Shown here piece after piece: positions 44,187-53,225 of a stretch of 64,000 nucleotides of DNA. Position numbers and translations under genes: made by a program. Source of the DNA: Sphingomonas sp. LHG3406-1 (GTDB lineage Bacteria > Pseudomonadota > Alphaproteobacteria > Sphingomonadales > Sphingomonadaceae); assembly GCF_029637485.1 (NCBI RefSeq), contig NZ_CP069128.1, positions 2,636,001 to 2,700,000 of the forward strand, in the 5' to 3' direction. The notes beneath the pieces are model-generated. The model had not been told where the DNA came from and did not search any database. It was given only the letters and a program-made list of their open reading frames with translations. Each line of letters begins with the position of its first letter. The stretch's first letter is position 1.

Positions 44187-45206
44187 ATGCACTGTCCCTT
44201 GCGCCTGCGCTGCGATGCTGCATCGCTGGTCAGCAATTTTCAGCGACTGCAGAGAGTTGCGTCCGTTCCAGCTGGAGCGGCGATCAAGGCTGACGGGTAC
44301 GGTCTCGGAGCTAGGCAAGTAAGCCGCGCTCTTCTTGAGGCGGGGTGCAGAGATTTCTTCGTCTCCACCTGGTGGGAAGCTTCGCGGCTTGGCGATCTGC
44401 CTGACGGCTCGGTTGCCGTTCTCCACGGGCTTGGTCCCTCCGACCGACCGCCGCCAAGCGTGCGGCCCGTGCTCATTTCCGTCCAGCAGGTCGAACGCTG
44501 GAAGGCCCTTCCCCAACCCGATCTGCCCTGCGACGTAATGATCGACACCGGCATGAACCGTCTCGGCCTGAGACCCGATGAGATCGAGGCACTCAAGGGG
44601 CTCACGATCCACACGCTTCATAGCCACCTTGTCGCGGCTGACGAGGATAGTGAACTCAACCAGCGCCAGCTGACCATTTTTCGCGCATTGCGCGCGGCAA
44701 TTCCGGCCCAGCGCTACAGCTTGGCGAACAGCGCCGGCATCTTCCTCGGACCCGAATTTGCCTTCGATCTCGTCCGGCCGGGTCTTGCGCTCTACGGCGG
44801 CGTTCCGCGAGCCGAGGCGAGGGGGATGATCCAGACGGTTGTAGCTCTCGAAGCTCAGGTCATACAGCGACGCAACGTCAGTCGTGGCGAGACGGTGGGC
44901 TACAGCGCCACCTTCACCGCCGACAGCGATATGGCCGTGGCCGTCATCAATATCGGTTATGCGGATGGCTACTGGCGCGGCTTTTCGTCCCGCGGATCGG
45001 CGTTCTTCGCTGGGGAACAGCTTCCGGTGATCGGCCGGGTCTCCATGGATCTCGTCACCCTCGACGCCAGCGCCGCCCCAGGTTTGCGCGAGGGCGACTG
45101 GGTAACGCTCGACTTTGAGCTCGAGGAAAGCGCACGGCTCTCCGGTATGTCCCAATACGAGCTACTTACGGGACTTGGCTGTCGGTATGAGCGCGTTTGG
45201 GCTTAG
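44187..45206 (+). CDS. alr: alanine racemase
   Basis: The 339-residue protein has the PLP-binding Lys34 in AAIKADGYGLG, the barrel motifs MIDTGMNRLG and LHSHLV, FDLVRPGLALYGG, and the second catalytic base Tyr in GETVGYSATFTA; GYADGYWRG and IGRVSMDLV complete the dimer site. It interconverts L- and D-alanine for peptidoglycan. At 339 residues it is slightly shorter than the typical 360. The last 41 bases overlap the convergent nth gene. Its GC bias is lower than in surrounding housekeeping genes. Confidence 0.92.
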   Translation: MHCPLRLRCDAASLVSNFQRLQRVASVPAGAAIKADGYGLGARQVSRALLEAGCRDFFVSTWWEASRLGDLPDGSVAVLHGLGPSDRPPPSVRPVLISVQQVERWKALPQPDLPCDVMIDTGMNRLGLRPDEIEALKGLTIHTLHSHLVAADEDSELNQRQLTIFRALRAAIPAQRYSLANSAGIFLGPEFAFDLVRPGLALYGGVPRAEARGMIQTVVALEAQVIQRRNVSRGETVGYSATFTADSDMAVAVINIGYADGYWRGFSSRGSAFFAGEQLPVIGRVSMDLVTLDASAAPGLREGDWVTLDFELEESARLSGMSQYELLTGLGCRYERVWA

Positions 45207-45843
45207 GCGCATCCAGTCGCTTCGCTCTGTAGCGGCAAAGGTCGACGATCGGGCAGCGCCAGCATTCCGGTACGCGGGCCTTGCAGATGTAGCGCCCGTG
45301 CAGGATCAGCCAGTGATGCGCGTGGGTAAGGAACGGCGGCGGGGTCACCTTCGCCAGCTTTAGCTCGACGTCCAGCGGCGTCTTGCCAGGAGCGAGGCCG
45401 GTGCGATTGGCAACTCGAAAGACATGCGTGTCGACCGCGATCGTCGGCTCGCCAAAAGCGATGTTGAGCACGACATTCGCCGTTTTTCGGCCGACCCCCG
45501 CCAGCTGCTCGAGCGCAGCCCGGTTGCGCGGCACCTCTCCCCCGAACCGCTCGATGAGCTGCTCGGCCATCAGCATCATGTTCTTGGCCTTGGTGTTGAA
45601 CAGGCCGATGGTCTTGATGTGCTCCTTGATGCCCTCCTCGCCGAGCGAGATCATGGCCGCCGGTGTGTCCGCGACCTTGAACAACTTGCGGGTGGCGAGA
45701 TTGACGCTGACGTCGGTCGCTTGGGCGGAGAGGGCCACTGCGACCAGCAGGGTGTAAGGCGTCGTCCACTCGAGTTCGCCCTGTGGCTCGGGGTTGAGTT
45801 CCGCCAGCCGCAGGAAGATGTCGCCAGCCAGCTTGCGGCTCAT
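45166..45843 (-). CDS. nth: endonuclease III
   Basis: The 225-residue HhH-GPD glycosylase/AP-lyase has Lys120 in GVGRKTANV and Asp138 in VDTHVFRV, the catalytic pair, and Cys187, 194, 197 and 203 for the 4Fe-4S cluster, all at the same positions as in the E. coli enzyme. It removes oxidised pyrimidines and nicks abasic sites. It overlaps dapB by four bases (ATGA). Confidence 0.96.
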   Translation of the reverse strand: MSRKLAGDIFLRLAELNPEPQGELEWTTPYTLLVAVALSAQATDVSVNLATRKLFKVADTPAAMISLGEEGIKEHIKTIGLFNTKAKNMMLMAEQLIERFGGEVPRNRAALEQLAGVGRKTANVVLNIAFGEPTIAVDTHVFRVANRTGLAPGKTPLDVELKLAKVTPPPFLTHAHHWLILHGRYICKARVPECWRCPIVDLCRYRAKRLDAPKPKRAHTDSQVP

Positions 45844-46550
45844 CTCGTCGCAACCACGTCGCGCATCCCGTAGAGTCCGGGCGCGCGTCCGAGCAAGAAC
45901 CGCACCGCCGCCAGCGCGCCGCGAGCGAAGATCATCCGATCCTCCGCCCGATGCGAGAGGATCAGCCGTTCCTCAGGGCCGGCGAAGATGACGTCATGGT
46001 CACCAACCACCGTGCCACCGCGCAGCGCGGCAAAGCCAATCGCGCCTTCTTCCCGCTTCAGCTGGCGGCCACTCCGCGCATCTTCGCGGCGAAGTGGCAC
46101 ACCGCGGCCTCGTGCCGCCGACTCCCCAAGCGACAGAGCCGTACCCGATGGCGCATCGCGCTTCATCCGGTGATGCATCTCCAGGACCTCGATGTCCCAC
46201 TCGCGGCCGAGCACCCGTGCCGCCCGCTCAACGAGGTCCTCGAGCAGCGCCACGCCAAGCGACGTATTTGAAGCCCGCAGCACCGCCACCGTTCGGCTCG
46301 CTTCCGCGATGCGCCGCGTGGCGAAGTCGTCGAGGCCGGTTGTCCCGATCAGGATCGGTACCCCCGCACGGGTCGCGCGGTCGAGCGATCCGGCAAGCGC
46401 TTCGGGAACTGAGAAGTCGACGATGATGTCGCCTTGATCCGGGGAGAGGGCGAAGCCGCCATCCTCCGTGGCCGCGGCCGCAATGGCTTTGCCCATGCGC
46501 CCGTTGGGGGCGATGAGTGTCAGGCGGATTGGCTGCTGATCGGTACGCAT
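45840..46550 (-). CDS. dapB: 4-hydroxy-tetrahydrodipicolinate reductase
   Basis: The 236-residue protein has a Rossmann motif (LIAPNGRMGKAI), IVDFSVPEAL, GTTGLD, the signature EMHHRMKRDAPSGTAL with His and Lys for catalysis, and HRAEDRMIFARGALAAVRFL at the end. It makes tetrahydrodipicolinate for DAP and lysine. It lies between the thioesterase and nth in one minus-strand run. Confidence 0.95.
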   Translation of the reverse strand: MRTDQQPIRLTLIAPNGRMGKAIAAAATEDGGFALSPDQGDIIVDFSVPEALAGSLDRATRAGVPILIGTTGLDDFATRRIAEASRTVAVLRASNTSLGVALLEDLVERAARVLGREWDIEVLEMHHRMKRDAPSGTALSLGESAARGRGVPLRREDARSGRQLKREEGAIGFAALRGGTVVGDHDVIFAGPEERLILSHRAEDRMIFARGALAAVRFLLGRAPGLYGMRDVVATR

Positions 46551-46596
46551 GCCGTCACCTTGGCGGCGGCCCGACCTTCGCGCAATGGCGGAGCCG

Positions 46597-46980
46597 TCAG
46601 GCCGGAAGGAAGCGGTTCACCACATCCTTGGCGAGCCGGGCCGGACGCATGCTGTTCGCGTCGAGGCAGCACCAAGTGCTCTTCACCTCGGCCAGCACAT
46701 CCTCGCCGCGACGGATCACCGTCGTGAACAAGGCCCTCGCGCCCTGCACCCGCTCGGCAATCACGTCCGCCACGACCACATCGTCGAGGAAGGTCGGCCG
46801 GCGAAATTCGATCTCGTGCTTGAGCGCTACCCACAGGTGCCGGGTCACCGCTTCGGACGGCGCCACCTTTTCCCAATAGCGCACCACTGCTTCCTGGACC
46901 CACTTCAGGTACACGCTGTTGTTGACGTGCCCCATGTGGTCGATGTCTGCAGGCTCGATACCGATGCTGTGGCGATACAT
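46597..46980 (-). CDS. hotdog-fold acyl-CoA thioesterase
   Basis: The 127-residue protein has the 4-hydroxybenzoyl-CoA thioesterase/YbgC pattern: PADIDHMGHVNNSVYLKWVQEA with the catalytic Asp14, LKHEIEFRRPTFLDDVV and STWCCLD. The ATG at 46980 starts with MYRHSIGIEP; a longer frame to 47217 lies over the divergent sirtuin gene and is not real. The chain length of its substrate is unknown. It is the first gene of the thioesterase-dapB-nth run. Confidence 0.86.
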   Translation of the reverse strand: MYRHSIGIEPADIDHMGHVNNSVYLKWVQEAVVRYWEKVAPSEAVTRHLWVALKHEIEFRRPTFLDDVVVADVIAERVQGARALFTTVIRRGEDVLAEVKSTWCCLDANSMRPARLAKDVVNRFLPA

Positions 46981-47040
46981 GGTGTGCCTTATCGTAGCTG
47001 CAGTGGCTGCTGACAATAGTGTCAACAAACAGGTTATAGA

Positions 47041-47766
47041 ATGGTTGCGTCGGAGCGAGGAAAAGGTGCGGCAATTGTCATCCTGACCGGCGCCGGAATC
47101 TCTGCTGACAGCGGCGTGGCGACGTTCCGGAGGCCCGATGGGCTGTGGGAAGGGCACAGGGTCGAGGATGTTGCAACGCCGCAGGCCTTCGCCCGCAATC
47201 CTGCTCTGGTCCACCACTTCTACGATGAACGGCGCGCGAAGCTAGCGTCGGTGACGCCGAACGCTGCCCATCTGGCGCTCGCTACGCTCGAACGCCATTG
47301 GCCCGGTCCCTTCCTGCTGGTCACGCAAAACGTCGACAATCTGCACGATCGCGCCGGGTCGGAGCGACTGATCCACATGCATGGTGCGCTGAAGAAGGGC
47401 TGGTGCCGGGCCTGCGACGCGCGCTTCCCTTGGGACGGCCCGATGGGGGAGGGGGCGCGCTGCCCGGTCTGCGAAACCATCGGCATGGTAAGGCCCGACA
47501 TCGTCTGGTTCGGTGAGATGCCTTATGGGATGGACGTTATCGATGAGGTCATTCGAAATTGCGACCTGTTCGTCTCGATCGGGACATTGGGGGCCGTCTA
47601 TCCGGCCGCCGGCTTCGTTCAGACCGCTCGCTACGTCGGCGCCCACTGCCTCGAGCTCAATCTCGACCCCAGTCAGGGCAGCATCTTCTTCCACGAGACG
47701 CGCCTCGGCCGCGCGTCCGAGATCGTGCCGCAATGGGTCGACGAACTGCTTCAGGACGTCAGGTAG
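47041..47766 (+). CDS. cobB: NAD-dependent protein deacylase (sirtuin)
   Basis: The 241-residue class III sirtuin has GAGISADSG (residues 17-25) for NAD, TQNVDNLH (95-102), catalytic His114, and the zinc Cys122, 125, 141 and 144. Tyr61 and Arg64 in FYDERR are the YxxR pair that binds succinyl or malonyl groups, so desuccinylation is as likely as deacetylation. It is divergent from the thioesterase gene; its 3' end overlaps the convergent small gene by 16 bases. Confidence 0.93.
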   Translation: MVASERGKGAAIVILTGAGISADSGVATFRRPDGLWEGHRVEDVATPQAFARNPALVHHFYDERRAKLASVTPNAAHLALATLERHWPGPFLLVTQNVDNLHDRAGSERLIHMHGALKKGWCRACDARFPWDGPMGEGARCPVCETIGMVRPDIVWFGEMPYGMDVIDEVIRNCDLFVSIGTLGAVYPAAGFVQTARYVGAHCLELNLDPSQGSIFFHETRLGRASEIVPQWVDELLQDVR

Positions 47767-47915
47767 ATCACCACCGCGACGGCGATGGCGGTGGCCAGCA
47801 GGAAGGCGACCAGGCAGGCTTTCCAGCCAAAGCGCCGACGGATCGTATCACTCGCAATGTCCGCGCCGATCTCGGCCGCGCTGCCGACCGCATCGATGAT
47901 GAGGTCGGCCGGCAT
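47751..47915 (-). CDS. 54-aa membrane protein coupled to era
   Basis: A 54-codon frame whose ATG (47915-47913) overlaps the era stop as TGATG. The product has an amphipathic acidic N-terminus (ADLIIDAVGSAAEIGADIAS), a basic stretch (IRRRFGWK) and a transmembrane helix (about 33-52, ACLVAFLLATAIAVAVVIYL). A charge rule N-in is suggested. It is too short for common gene callers. Translational coupling to era and the sensible membrane topology support reality; function unknown. Confidence 0.7.
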   Translation of the reverse strand: MPADLIIDAVGSAAEIGADIASDTIRRRFGWKACLVAFLLATAIAVAVVIYLTS

Positions 47916-48808
47916 CAGTTTGCCCAGTCCAGCCCGATGTCTTCATAAAGGCCGCGATCCTCGGCCCAGCGCGGTGCCACCTTCACGTGCAGGAACAGGT
48001 GCACCTTGCGCCCGAGATGCTCGGCGATCGCCTCGCGCGCGGCGGCTCCGATCGCCTTCAGCTTGGATCCGCCCTTGCCGAGCACGATCGCCTTCTGGCT
48101 GTCGCGCTCGATCAGGATCTGCTGGTGGATGACGGTCGAGCCGTCCTTGCGTTCTTCCCACTTCTCGGTCTCGACCGCGCTTGCGTAGGGAAGTTCGGCG
48201 TGGAGCTGCAGGTAGAGCTGCTCGCGGGTCAGCTCCGCTGCGACCATCCGATCGGTCGCGTCGCTGAGCTGGTCCTCGGGATAGTGCCATGGTCCTTCCG
48301 GCATGACCGCGGCGAGGTGCCGCTTCACATCCGCCACGCCATCGCCGCTGGTCGCCGACACCATGAAGACCTGCTCCGGCTGCAGCCTTGCGCTCAGCTC
48401 GGTCGCGAGCTTCAGCAGGTCGCCCTTCTTGGCGATGTCCACCTTGTTCAGGACCAGGATCTTGGGCTCCGGCCGGCCCTCGATGCCTTCCAGCACCATC
48501 TCGGCGCGCTGGCCGATCGTGGCGGCCGCATCGACGACCAGCACCAGCCGGTCGGCACTTTCGGCGCCCTCCCAGGCCGCCTTGACCATGGCGCGATCGA
48601 GCCGCCGCTTCGGCGCGAAGATGCCGGGCGTATCGACCAGCAGGATCTGGCTTTGCCCTTCGATGGCGATGCCCATCAGCCGCGCCCGCGTCGTCTGGGC
48701 CTTGGGGCTGACAATCGCCACCTTCTGGCCGACCAGCCCGTTCACCAGGGTCGACTTGCCGGCATTGGGCGCACCGATCACCGCCACCAGTCCGCACCGC
48801 TCACTCAC
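47915..48808 (-). CDS. era: GTPase Era
   Basis: The 297-residue protein has the GTPase motifs IGAPNAGKST (G1), DTPGIF (G3), LNKVD (G4) and SATSG (G5). ELPYASAVETEKWEERKDGS and HQQILIERDSQKAIVLGKGGSKLKAIG form the C-terminal KH domain. It helps 16S rRNA maturation and 30S assembly. It starts at GTG 48808, overlapping the rnc stop by four bases, the classical rnc-era order. Confidence 0.97.
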   Translation of the reverse strand: MSERCGLVAVIGAPNAGKSTLVNGLVGQKVAIVSPKAQTTRARLMGIAIEGQSQILLVDTPGIFAPKRRLDRAMVKAAWEGAESADRLVLVVDAAATIGQRAEMVLEGIEGRPEPKILVLNKVDIAKKGDLLKLATELSARLQPEQVFMVSATSGDGVADVKRHLAAVMPEGPWHYPEDQLSDATDRMVAAELTREQLYLQLHAELPYASAVETEKWEERKDGSTVIHQQILIERDSQKAIVLGKGGSKLKAIGAAAREAIAEHLGRKVHLFLHVKVAPRWAEDRGLYEDIGLDWAN

Positions 48809-49470
48809 TTCAACTTCTCCAGCAGCGCCGCCGCGGCGGCCTTTTCGGCTTCCTGCTTGTTCGGGCCGACACCTTCCGCCTCGCCAAGACTGCCGAGGCT
48901 GACCCGGACAGTGAAGGTCGGCGCATGGCTCGGTCCGCTGCTCTTCACCACTTCGTAGACGGGCGAACGCCGCCGCCGGGCTTCGGCCAGTTCGTGCAGC
49001 AGCGACTTGGGGTGCCGCGGCGCTTCGCCGCCGAGTACCGCGAGGTGCGGCTCCCAGGCGCGCCGGATGAAGGTGCGCGCCGCGTCCAGCCCCAGTTCGA
49101 GATAGAGCGCCGCGATCAGCGCTTCGACAACGTCGCCGACGACATTCTCGCTGCGCGCGGCATTGTCGTCGCGCGCCTGCTTGCCCAGACGCAGGACCGC
49201 AGGCACGCCCAGTGCCATCCCGACGTCCGCGCAGGTCGCCCGCGACACCAGCGAGGTCAGCCGGTGCGACAACTGCCCCTCGGGATCGCGCGGAAAGCGC
49301 TCCTCCAGCCATTCGGCGATCACCAGCCCGAGCACCCGGTCACCGAGGAACTCCAGCCGCTGGTAATGCTCCCTGCCGTGGCTCGGGTGGGTCAGCGCGC
49401 GTTCGAACGGCTTGATGTTGGCCGGACTGGCGCCGAGCTTTTCCTCGACGAAGCTGCGGACCGCGCTCAA
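48805..49470 (-). CDS. rnc: ribonuclease III
   Basis: The 221-residue protein has the signature RLEFLGDRVLGLV (Glu40, Asp44) and the second acidic site GDVVEALIAALYLE, then a C-terminal double-stranded-RNA-binding domain (PKSLLHELAEARRRR, GPNKQEAEKAAAAALLEKL). It processes rRNA precursors. The start is most likely TTG 49470, overlapping the lepB stop by four bases; no ATG or GTG fits in the frame nearby. It sits between lepB and era as in many bacteria. Confidence 0.95.
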   Translation of the reverse strand: MSAVRSFVEEKLGASPANIKPFERALTHPSHGREHYQRLEFLGDRVLGLVIAEWLEERFPRDPEGQLSHRLTSLVSRATCADVGMALGVPAVLRLGKQARDDNAARSENVVGDVVEALIAALYLELGLDAARTFIRRAWEPHLAVLGGEAPRHPKSLLHELAEARRRRSPVYEVVKSSGPSHAPTFTVRVSLGSLGEAEGVGPNKQEAEKAAAAALLEKLK

Positions 49471-50261
49471 TGGCCGCTCCCGATGCGGTCGTAGCGGGCG
49501 GCGGTGAACCACGTCCATGGCAGCAGCCACGACGCGCTTCCATCGGTCGACCAGAAGGTCGTCATCGCCCGGCCGACCAGCGCCTCGACCGGCACGAACC
49601 CCATGCCGCCCAGCGCGGGCGGGATGCGGCTGTCCGCGCTGTCGTCGCGATTGTCGCCCATCATGAAGACATTGCCCGCGGGCACCCGCACCGGGCCGAA
49701 ATCGTCGACCACCGGATTGTCGACCTGGTCGAGCACGACATAGCTTTCGCCGTTCGGAAGCGTTTCGCGAAAGCCGCTGAACAGGCACTTTCCGCCTTCG
49801 ACCCGCGGCTGCACCGCGCGGCACGGCGAATTGGGACTGACCTCGATCCCGATGTCGGCGACCGGCACCCTCAGGATCGCCCGGCCGTTGAGGATCAGCT
49901 GCCCCTGCCGGGTCGCGACCACGTCGCCGGGGAGGCCGATCACCCGCTTGATCACGTCATTGCCTTCGGGCCCGCGGAACACCGCCACGTCACCGCGCTC
50001 GGGAAGCGAGGCGAACAGGCGGCCCTCGATCGGCGGAAAGCCGAGCAGGAAGCTCGCCCGGCTATAGCCATAGGGCCATTTGGAAACGAGCAGGTAATCG
50101 CCGACATAGAGCCCGGGCAGCATAGAGCCCGACGGGATGCTGAAGGGCGCGACGATCAGGCTTCGCAGCACCCAGGCGAACAACAGCACCAGCAGGACCA
50201 TCCGCAACAGCCCGCCACCGGCCTCGCTGCCGTCCTTCTTCTTCTCGGTCGTCTCAACCAT
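49467..50261 (-). CDS. lepB: signal peptidase I
   Basis: The 264-residue protein has one N-terminal transmembrane segment (about 19-38), the nucleophile Ser46 in IPSGSM, the general base Lys106 in NDVIKRVIGLPGD, and the family box GNVFMMGDNRDDSADSR. It removes signal peptides on the outer side of the inner membrane. It is the first gene of the lepB-rnc-era-small protein run and is divergent from pgi. Confidence 0.96.
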   Translation of the reverse strand: MVETTEKKKDGSEAGGGLLRMVLLVLLFAWVLRSLIVAPFSIPSGSMLPGLYVGDYLLVSKWPYGYSRASFLLGFPPIEGRLFASLPERGDVAVFRGPEGNDVIKRVIGLPGDVVATRQGQLILNGRAILRVPVADIGIEVSPNSPCRAVQPRVEGGKCLFSGFRETLPNGESYVVLDQVDNPVVDDFGPVRVPAGNVFMMGDNRDDSADSRIPPALGGMGFVPVEALVGRAMTTFWSTDGSASWLLPWTWFTAARYDRIGSGH

Positions 50262-50346
50262 GCGGCTGCCAGCCTTGCGTCCGCTGTCGCCCGCCGGTCA
50301 AGCGCGGCAGGGTGTATTTCGTGCCCGCCGTCGCTATGTCCGCCTC

Positions 50347-51828
50347 ATGCCCACCCCATCGTTCCTGGCCGATTTCCGGCCACAGCCGCTGTCCGACCTG
50401 TTCGCCGCCGATCCCGCCCGGGCGGAGGATCTCGCCTTCGACCTCGCCGGCATTCGCTTCGACTTCAGCAAGACCCATCTCAGCCGCGACCTGATCGATC
50501 GCCTCGACCCGATGCCTTATGGCGCGGCCCTCGCCAGCCTGCTCGCGGGCGAGGTGGTCAATGCGACGGAAGGGCGCGCCGCCGAGCATCCGGCCGAGCG
50601 CGGGACCGGCTCGCCCGACGCTGTCGCCCTCGCCGGTCAGCGCCGCCATCGCATGCGGGCCCTCATTGACGCCATCGAGGCCGGAGCCTTCGGCGACATC
50701 ACCGGCATCCTCCACATCGGCATTGGCGGCTCGGCGCTCGGTCCGGCGCTGCTGGTCGACGCGCTGGGGCGGACCGAGCGGCGCTACAAGGTCGAGATCC
50801 TGTCCAACATCGACGGCCAGTCGGTCGATGCAGCGCTTGCCCGGCTCGATCCTGCGACGACGCTCGTCGCCATCGCCTCCAAGACCTTCACCACCGCCGA
50901 GACCCTGCGCAACGCCGACGCCGCGCTCGCCTGGCTCGAGGAGGCAGGCGTTGAGGACCCTTATGGCCGCCTGATCGCCCTTACTGCTGCGCCCGAGCGC
51001 GCGCTCGAATTCGGCATCGACGAGACCCGCATCCTGCCCTTCGCGCCAAGCGTCGGCGGCCGCTATTCCCTGTGGTCGGCGATCGGCTTTCCGGCCGCCC
51101 TTGCGCTCGGCATGGATGCCTTCGAGCAACTGCTGGAAGGGGCGGCGATGGTCGACGAGCATGTCGCCGAAGCCGCCCCGCAGGCCAACGTGCCCCTGCT
51201 CGCCGCCATTGCCGACCTCCTCTACACGCAGCAGCTCAAGGCCGAGACCCGCGCCGTCTTCGCCTATGACGATCGCCTCAGCCTGCTGCCCTCCTACCTC
51301 CAGCAGCTCGTCATGGAATCGAACGGCAAGTCGGCCGGCATCGACGGCCAGCCGGCCGGCGGCCACACCTCCGCCATCCTGTGGGGCGGCACCGGCACCG
51401 ATGCCCAGCATGCCGTCTTCCAGCTCCTCCACCAGGGCACCCACCTCGTGCCGGTCGAGTTCGTCGCCGTCGCGGCGCAGGGCGACGAGCAGGACCCCGC
51501 CCATCACCGCGAGCTACTCCTCAACTGCTTCGCGCAGGGCGCCGCGCTGATGGCCGGCCGGTCGTCGGACGACCTTCACCGCGACTATCCCGGCAATCGC
51601 CCCTCGACCACCATCCTCCTCGACGACCTCGACCCGACCAGCCTCGGCGCCCTGATCGCCTTCTACGAGCATCGCACCTTCGCCGAGGCCGTGCTGCTCG
51701 GCATCAACCCGTTCGACCAGTTCGGGGTCGAACTCGGCAAGGAGATGGCGCGCGCCATCGACGATCCGGAGACACGCTCGGCTTTCGATCCCTCGACCCG
51801 CGCCCTCATCGAGAAGGCAGGCCTGTGA
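50347..51828 (+). CDS. pgi: glucose-6-phosphate isomerase
   Basis: The 493-residue protein has HIGIGGSALGPALLVDAL, VAIASKTFTTAETL, GGRYSLWSAIGFPAAL, VMESNGKSAGIDGQ with the catalytic Glu/Lys region and INPFDQFGVELGKEMA at the C-terminus. It interconverts glucose and fructose 6-phosphate. ATG 50347 is the first sensible start after the lepB promoter region. Its stop overlaps the GTG of gor by four bases. Confidence 0.96.
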   Translation: MPTPSFLADFRPQPLSDLFAADPARAEDLAFDLAGIRFDFSKTHLSRDLIDRLDPMPYGAALASLLAGEVVNATEGRAAEHPAERGTGSPDAVALAGQRRHRMRALIDAIEAGAFGDITGILHIGIGGSALGPALLVDALGRTERRYKVEILSNIDGQSVDAALARLDPATTLVAIASKTFTTAETLRNADAALAWLEEAGVEDPYGRLIALTAAPERALEFGIDETRILPFAPSVGGRYSLWSAIGFPAALALGMDAFEQLLEGAAMVDEHVAEAAPQANVPLLAAIADLLYTQQLKAETRAVFAYDDRLSLLPSYLQQLVMESNGKSAGIDGQPAGGHTSAILWGGTGTDAQHAVFQLLHQGTHLVPVEFVAVAAQGDEQDPAHHRELLLNCFAQGAALMAGRSSDDLHRDYPGNRPSTTILLDDLDPTSLGALIAFYEHRTFAEAVLLGINPFDQFGVELGKEMARAIDDPETRSAFDPSTRALIEKAGL

Positions 51829-53177
51829 CCGACCAGCACTTCGACTATGACCTGTTCGTCGTCGGGGCCGGCTCCGGCGGAGTCCGCGCCGCCCGAATCG
51901 CCGCCGGCCATGGCGCGCGCGTCGCAGTCGCCGAGGAGCACAAGGTCGGCGGGACCTGCGTCATCCGCGGCTGCGTGCCCAAGAAGCTGCTCGTCTACGG
52001 AGCCCATTTCGCCGAGGACCTCGACGATGCCGCCATGTTCGGCTGGGACATTCCCGAGCGCCGCTTCGACTGGCCGACCCTGCGCGACAATGTCCTTGCC
52101 GAAGTCAGCCGCCTTGAAGGCCTCTACGGAGAGACGCTCGCCAACCATAAGGTGACCGTCTTCAAGACGCGCGCGGTGCTTACCGGCCCGAACAGCCTGT
52201 CACTTGCCGACGGCCGGACCATTACCGCCGGCAAGATCCTGCTCGCGCCCGGTGCCCGCCCGGCGCTGCCGGATGTTCCCGGCATCGAACATGCCATCAC
52301 CTCGAACGACGTCTTCCACCTCGAGCGGCTGCCCAAAAGGGTGGTGATCGCCGGCGGCGGCTACATCGCCAACGAGTTCGCCGGCATCTTCCACCAGCTC
52401 GGCGCCCACGTCACCATCGTCAATCGCTCGGACACCATCCTTCGCGGATATGACGAGCAGATCGTCGACCGGCTGGTGAAGATCAGCGTCGCCAAGGGCA
52501 TCGACTTCCGCTTCAACGCCGGCTTCGAGGCGCTGGAGCAGCAGGAAGACGGCTCGATCCTCTGCCGCATGCGCGGCACCCAGGACATCGTCGCCGACGA
52601 GGTGCTGTTCGCCATCGGCCGCCTGCCGAACACCGAGGAGCTCGGTCTCGACCGGCTCGGCGTCAAGCTGACCGAGCGCGGCGCCATCGTGGTCGACAAG
52701 GAATATCGCTCGTCGGTGCCCAGCATCTTCGCGGTCGGCGACGTCACCGACCGGGTGCAGCTGACCCCGGTCGCCATCCGCGAAGGGCATGCCTTTGCCG
52801 ACACACAGTTCGGCGGGCATCCCTGCGTGGTCGACTATGACAACATTCCGTCCAGCTGCTTCAGCCACCCGCCGATCGGTCTCGTCGGGCTCACCGAAAG
52901 CCAGGCCAAGAACAAGCTCGGCGTAATCCGCACCTACACGTCGGACTTCCGGCCGATGAAATATGTCCTCGCCGGCCGCAACGAGCGCGCGCTCTACAAG
53001 CTTGTTGTCGACGAGGGCTCGGACAGGGTGGTGGGCGTGCACCTGATCGGTCCCGACGCGCCCGAGATCCTGCAGGGCGCCGCCATCGCGGTGAAGGCCG
53101 GGCTCACCAAGGCCGACTTCGACGCCACCGTCGCGCTCCACCCGACGATGGCCGAGGAACTGGTGCTGATGCGCTGA
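51825..53177 (+). CDS. gor: glutathione-disulfide reductase
   Basis: The 450-residue flavoprotein has VVGAGSGGVRAARIAA for FAD, the redox pair Cys45/Cys50 in GGTCVIRGCVPKK, VIAGGGYIANEFAGIF for NADPH, VFAVGDVT-like SIFAVGDVTDRVQL and the His-Glu pair in LHPTMAEELV. NRSDTILRGYDEQI is the family linker. It reduces glutathione disulfide. Overlap with pgi suggests shared translation, and both contribute to NADPH-linked redox balance. Confidence 0.95.
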   Translation: MTDQHFDYDLFVVGAGSGGVRAARIAAGHGARVAVAEEHKVGGTCVIRGCVPKKLLVYGAHFAEDLDDAAMFGWDIPERRFDWPTLRDNVLAEVSRLEGLYGETLANHKVTVFKTRAVLTGPNSLSLADGRTITAGKILLAPGARPALPDVPGIEHAITSNDVFHLERLPKRVVIAGGGYIANEFAGIFHQLGAHVTIVNRSDTILRGYDEQIVDRLVKISVAKGIDFRFNAGFEALEQQEDGSILCRMRGTQDIVADEVLFAIGRLPNTEELGLDRLGVKLTERGAIVVDKEYRSSVPSIFAVGDVTDRVQLTPVAIREGHAFADTQFGGHPCVVDYDNIPSSCFSHPPIGLVGLTESQAKNKLGVIRTYTSDFRPMKYVLAGRNERALYKLVVDEGSDRVVGVHLIGPDAPEILQGAAIAVKAGLTKADFDATVALHPTMAEELVLMR

Positions 53178-53185
53178 CTCCAATT

Positions 53186-53207
53186 CCCCTCCCGCAGGCG
53201 GGAGGGG
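53186..53207. repeat. hairpin CCCCTCCCGC between gor and the next gene
   Basis: A perfect 10-bp inverted repeat with a two-base centre. There is no T-run. Such CCCTCCCGC hairpins recur between genes in sphingomonads in my recollection. Confidence 0.5.
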
Positions 53208-53225
53208 AGTGCTAGGCACGCGTCC

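Noticed and set aside
44130..45155. 341-codon minus-strand frame over alr
   Set aside because: alr carries its PLP Lys and catalytic Tyr in family context; the antisense frame has no motif.
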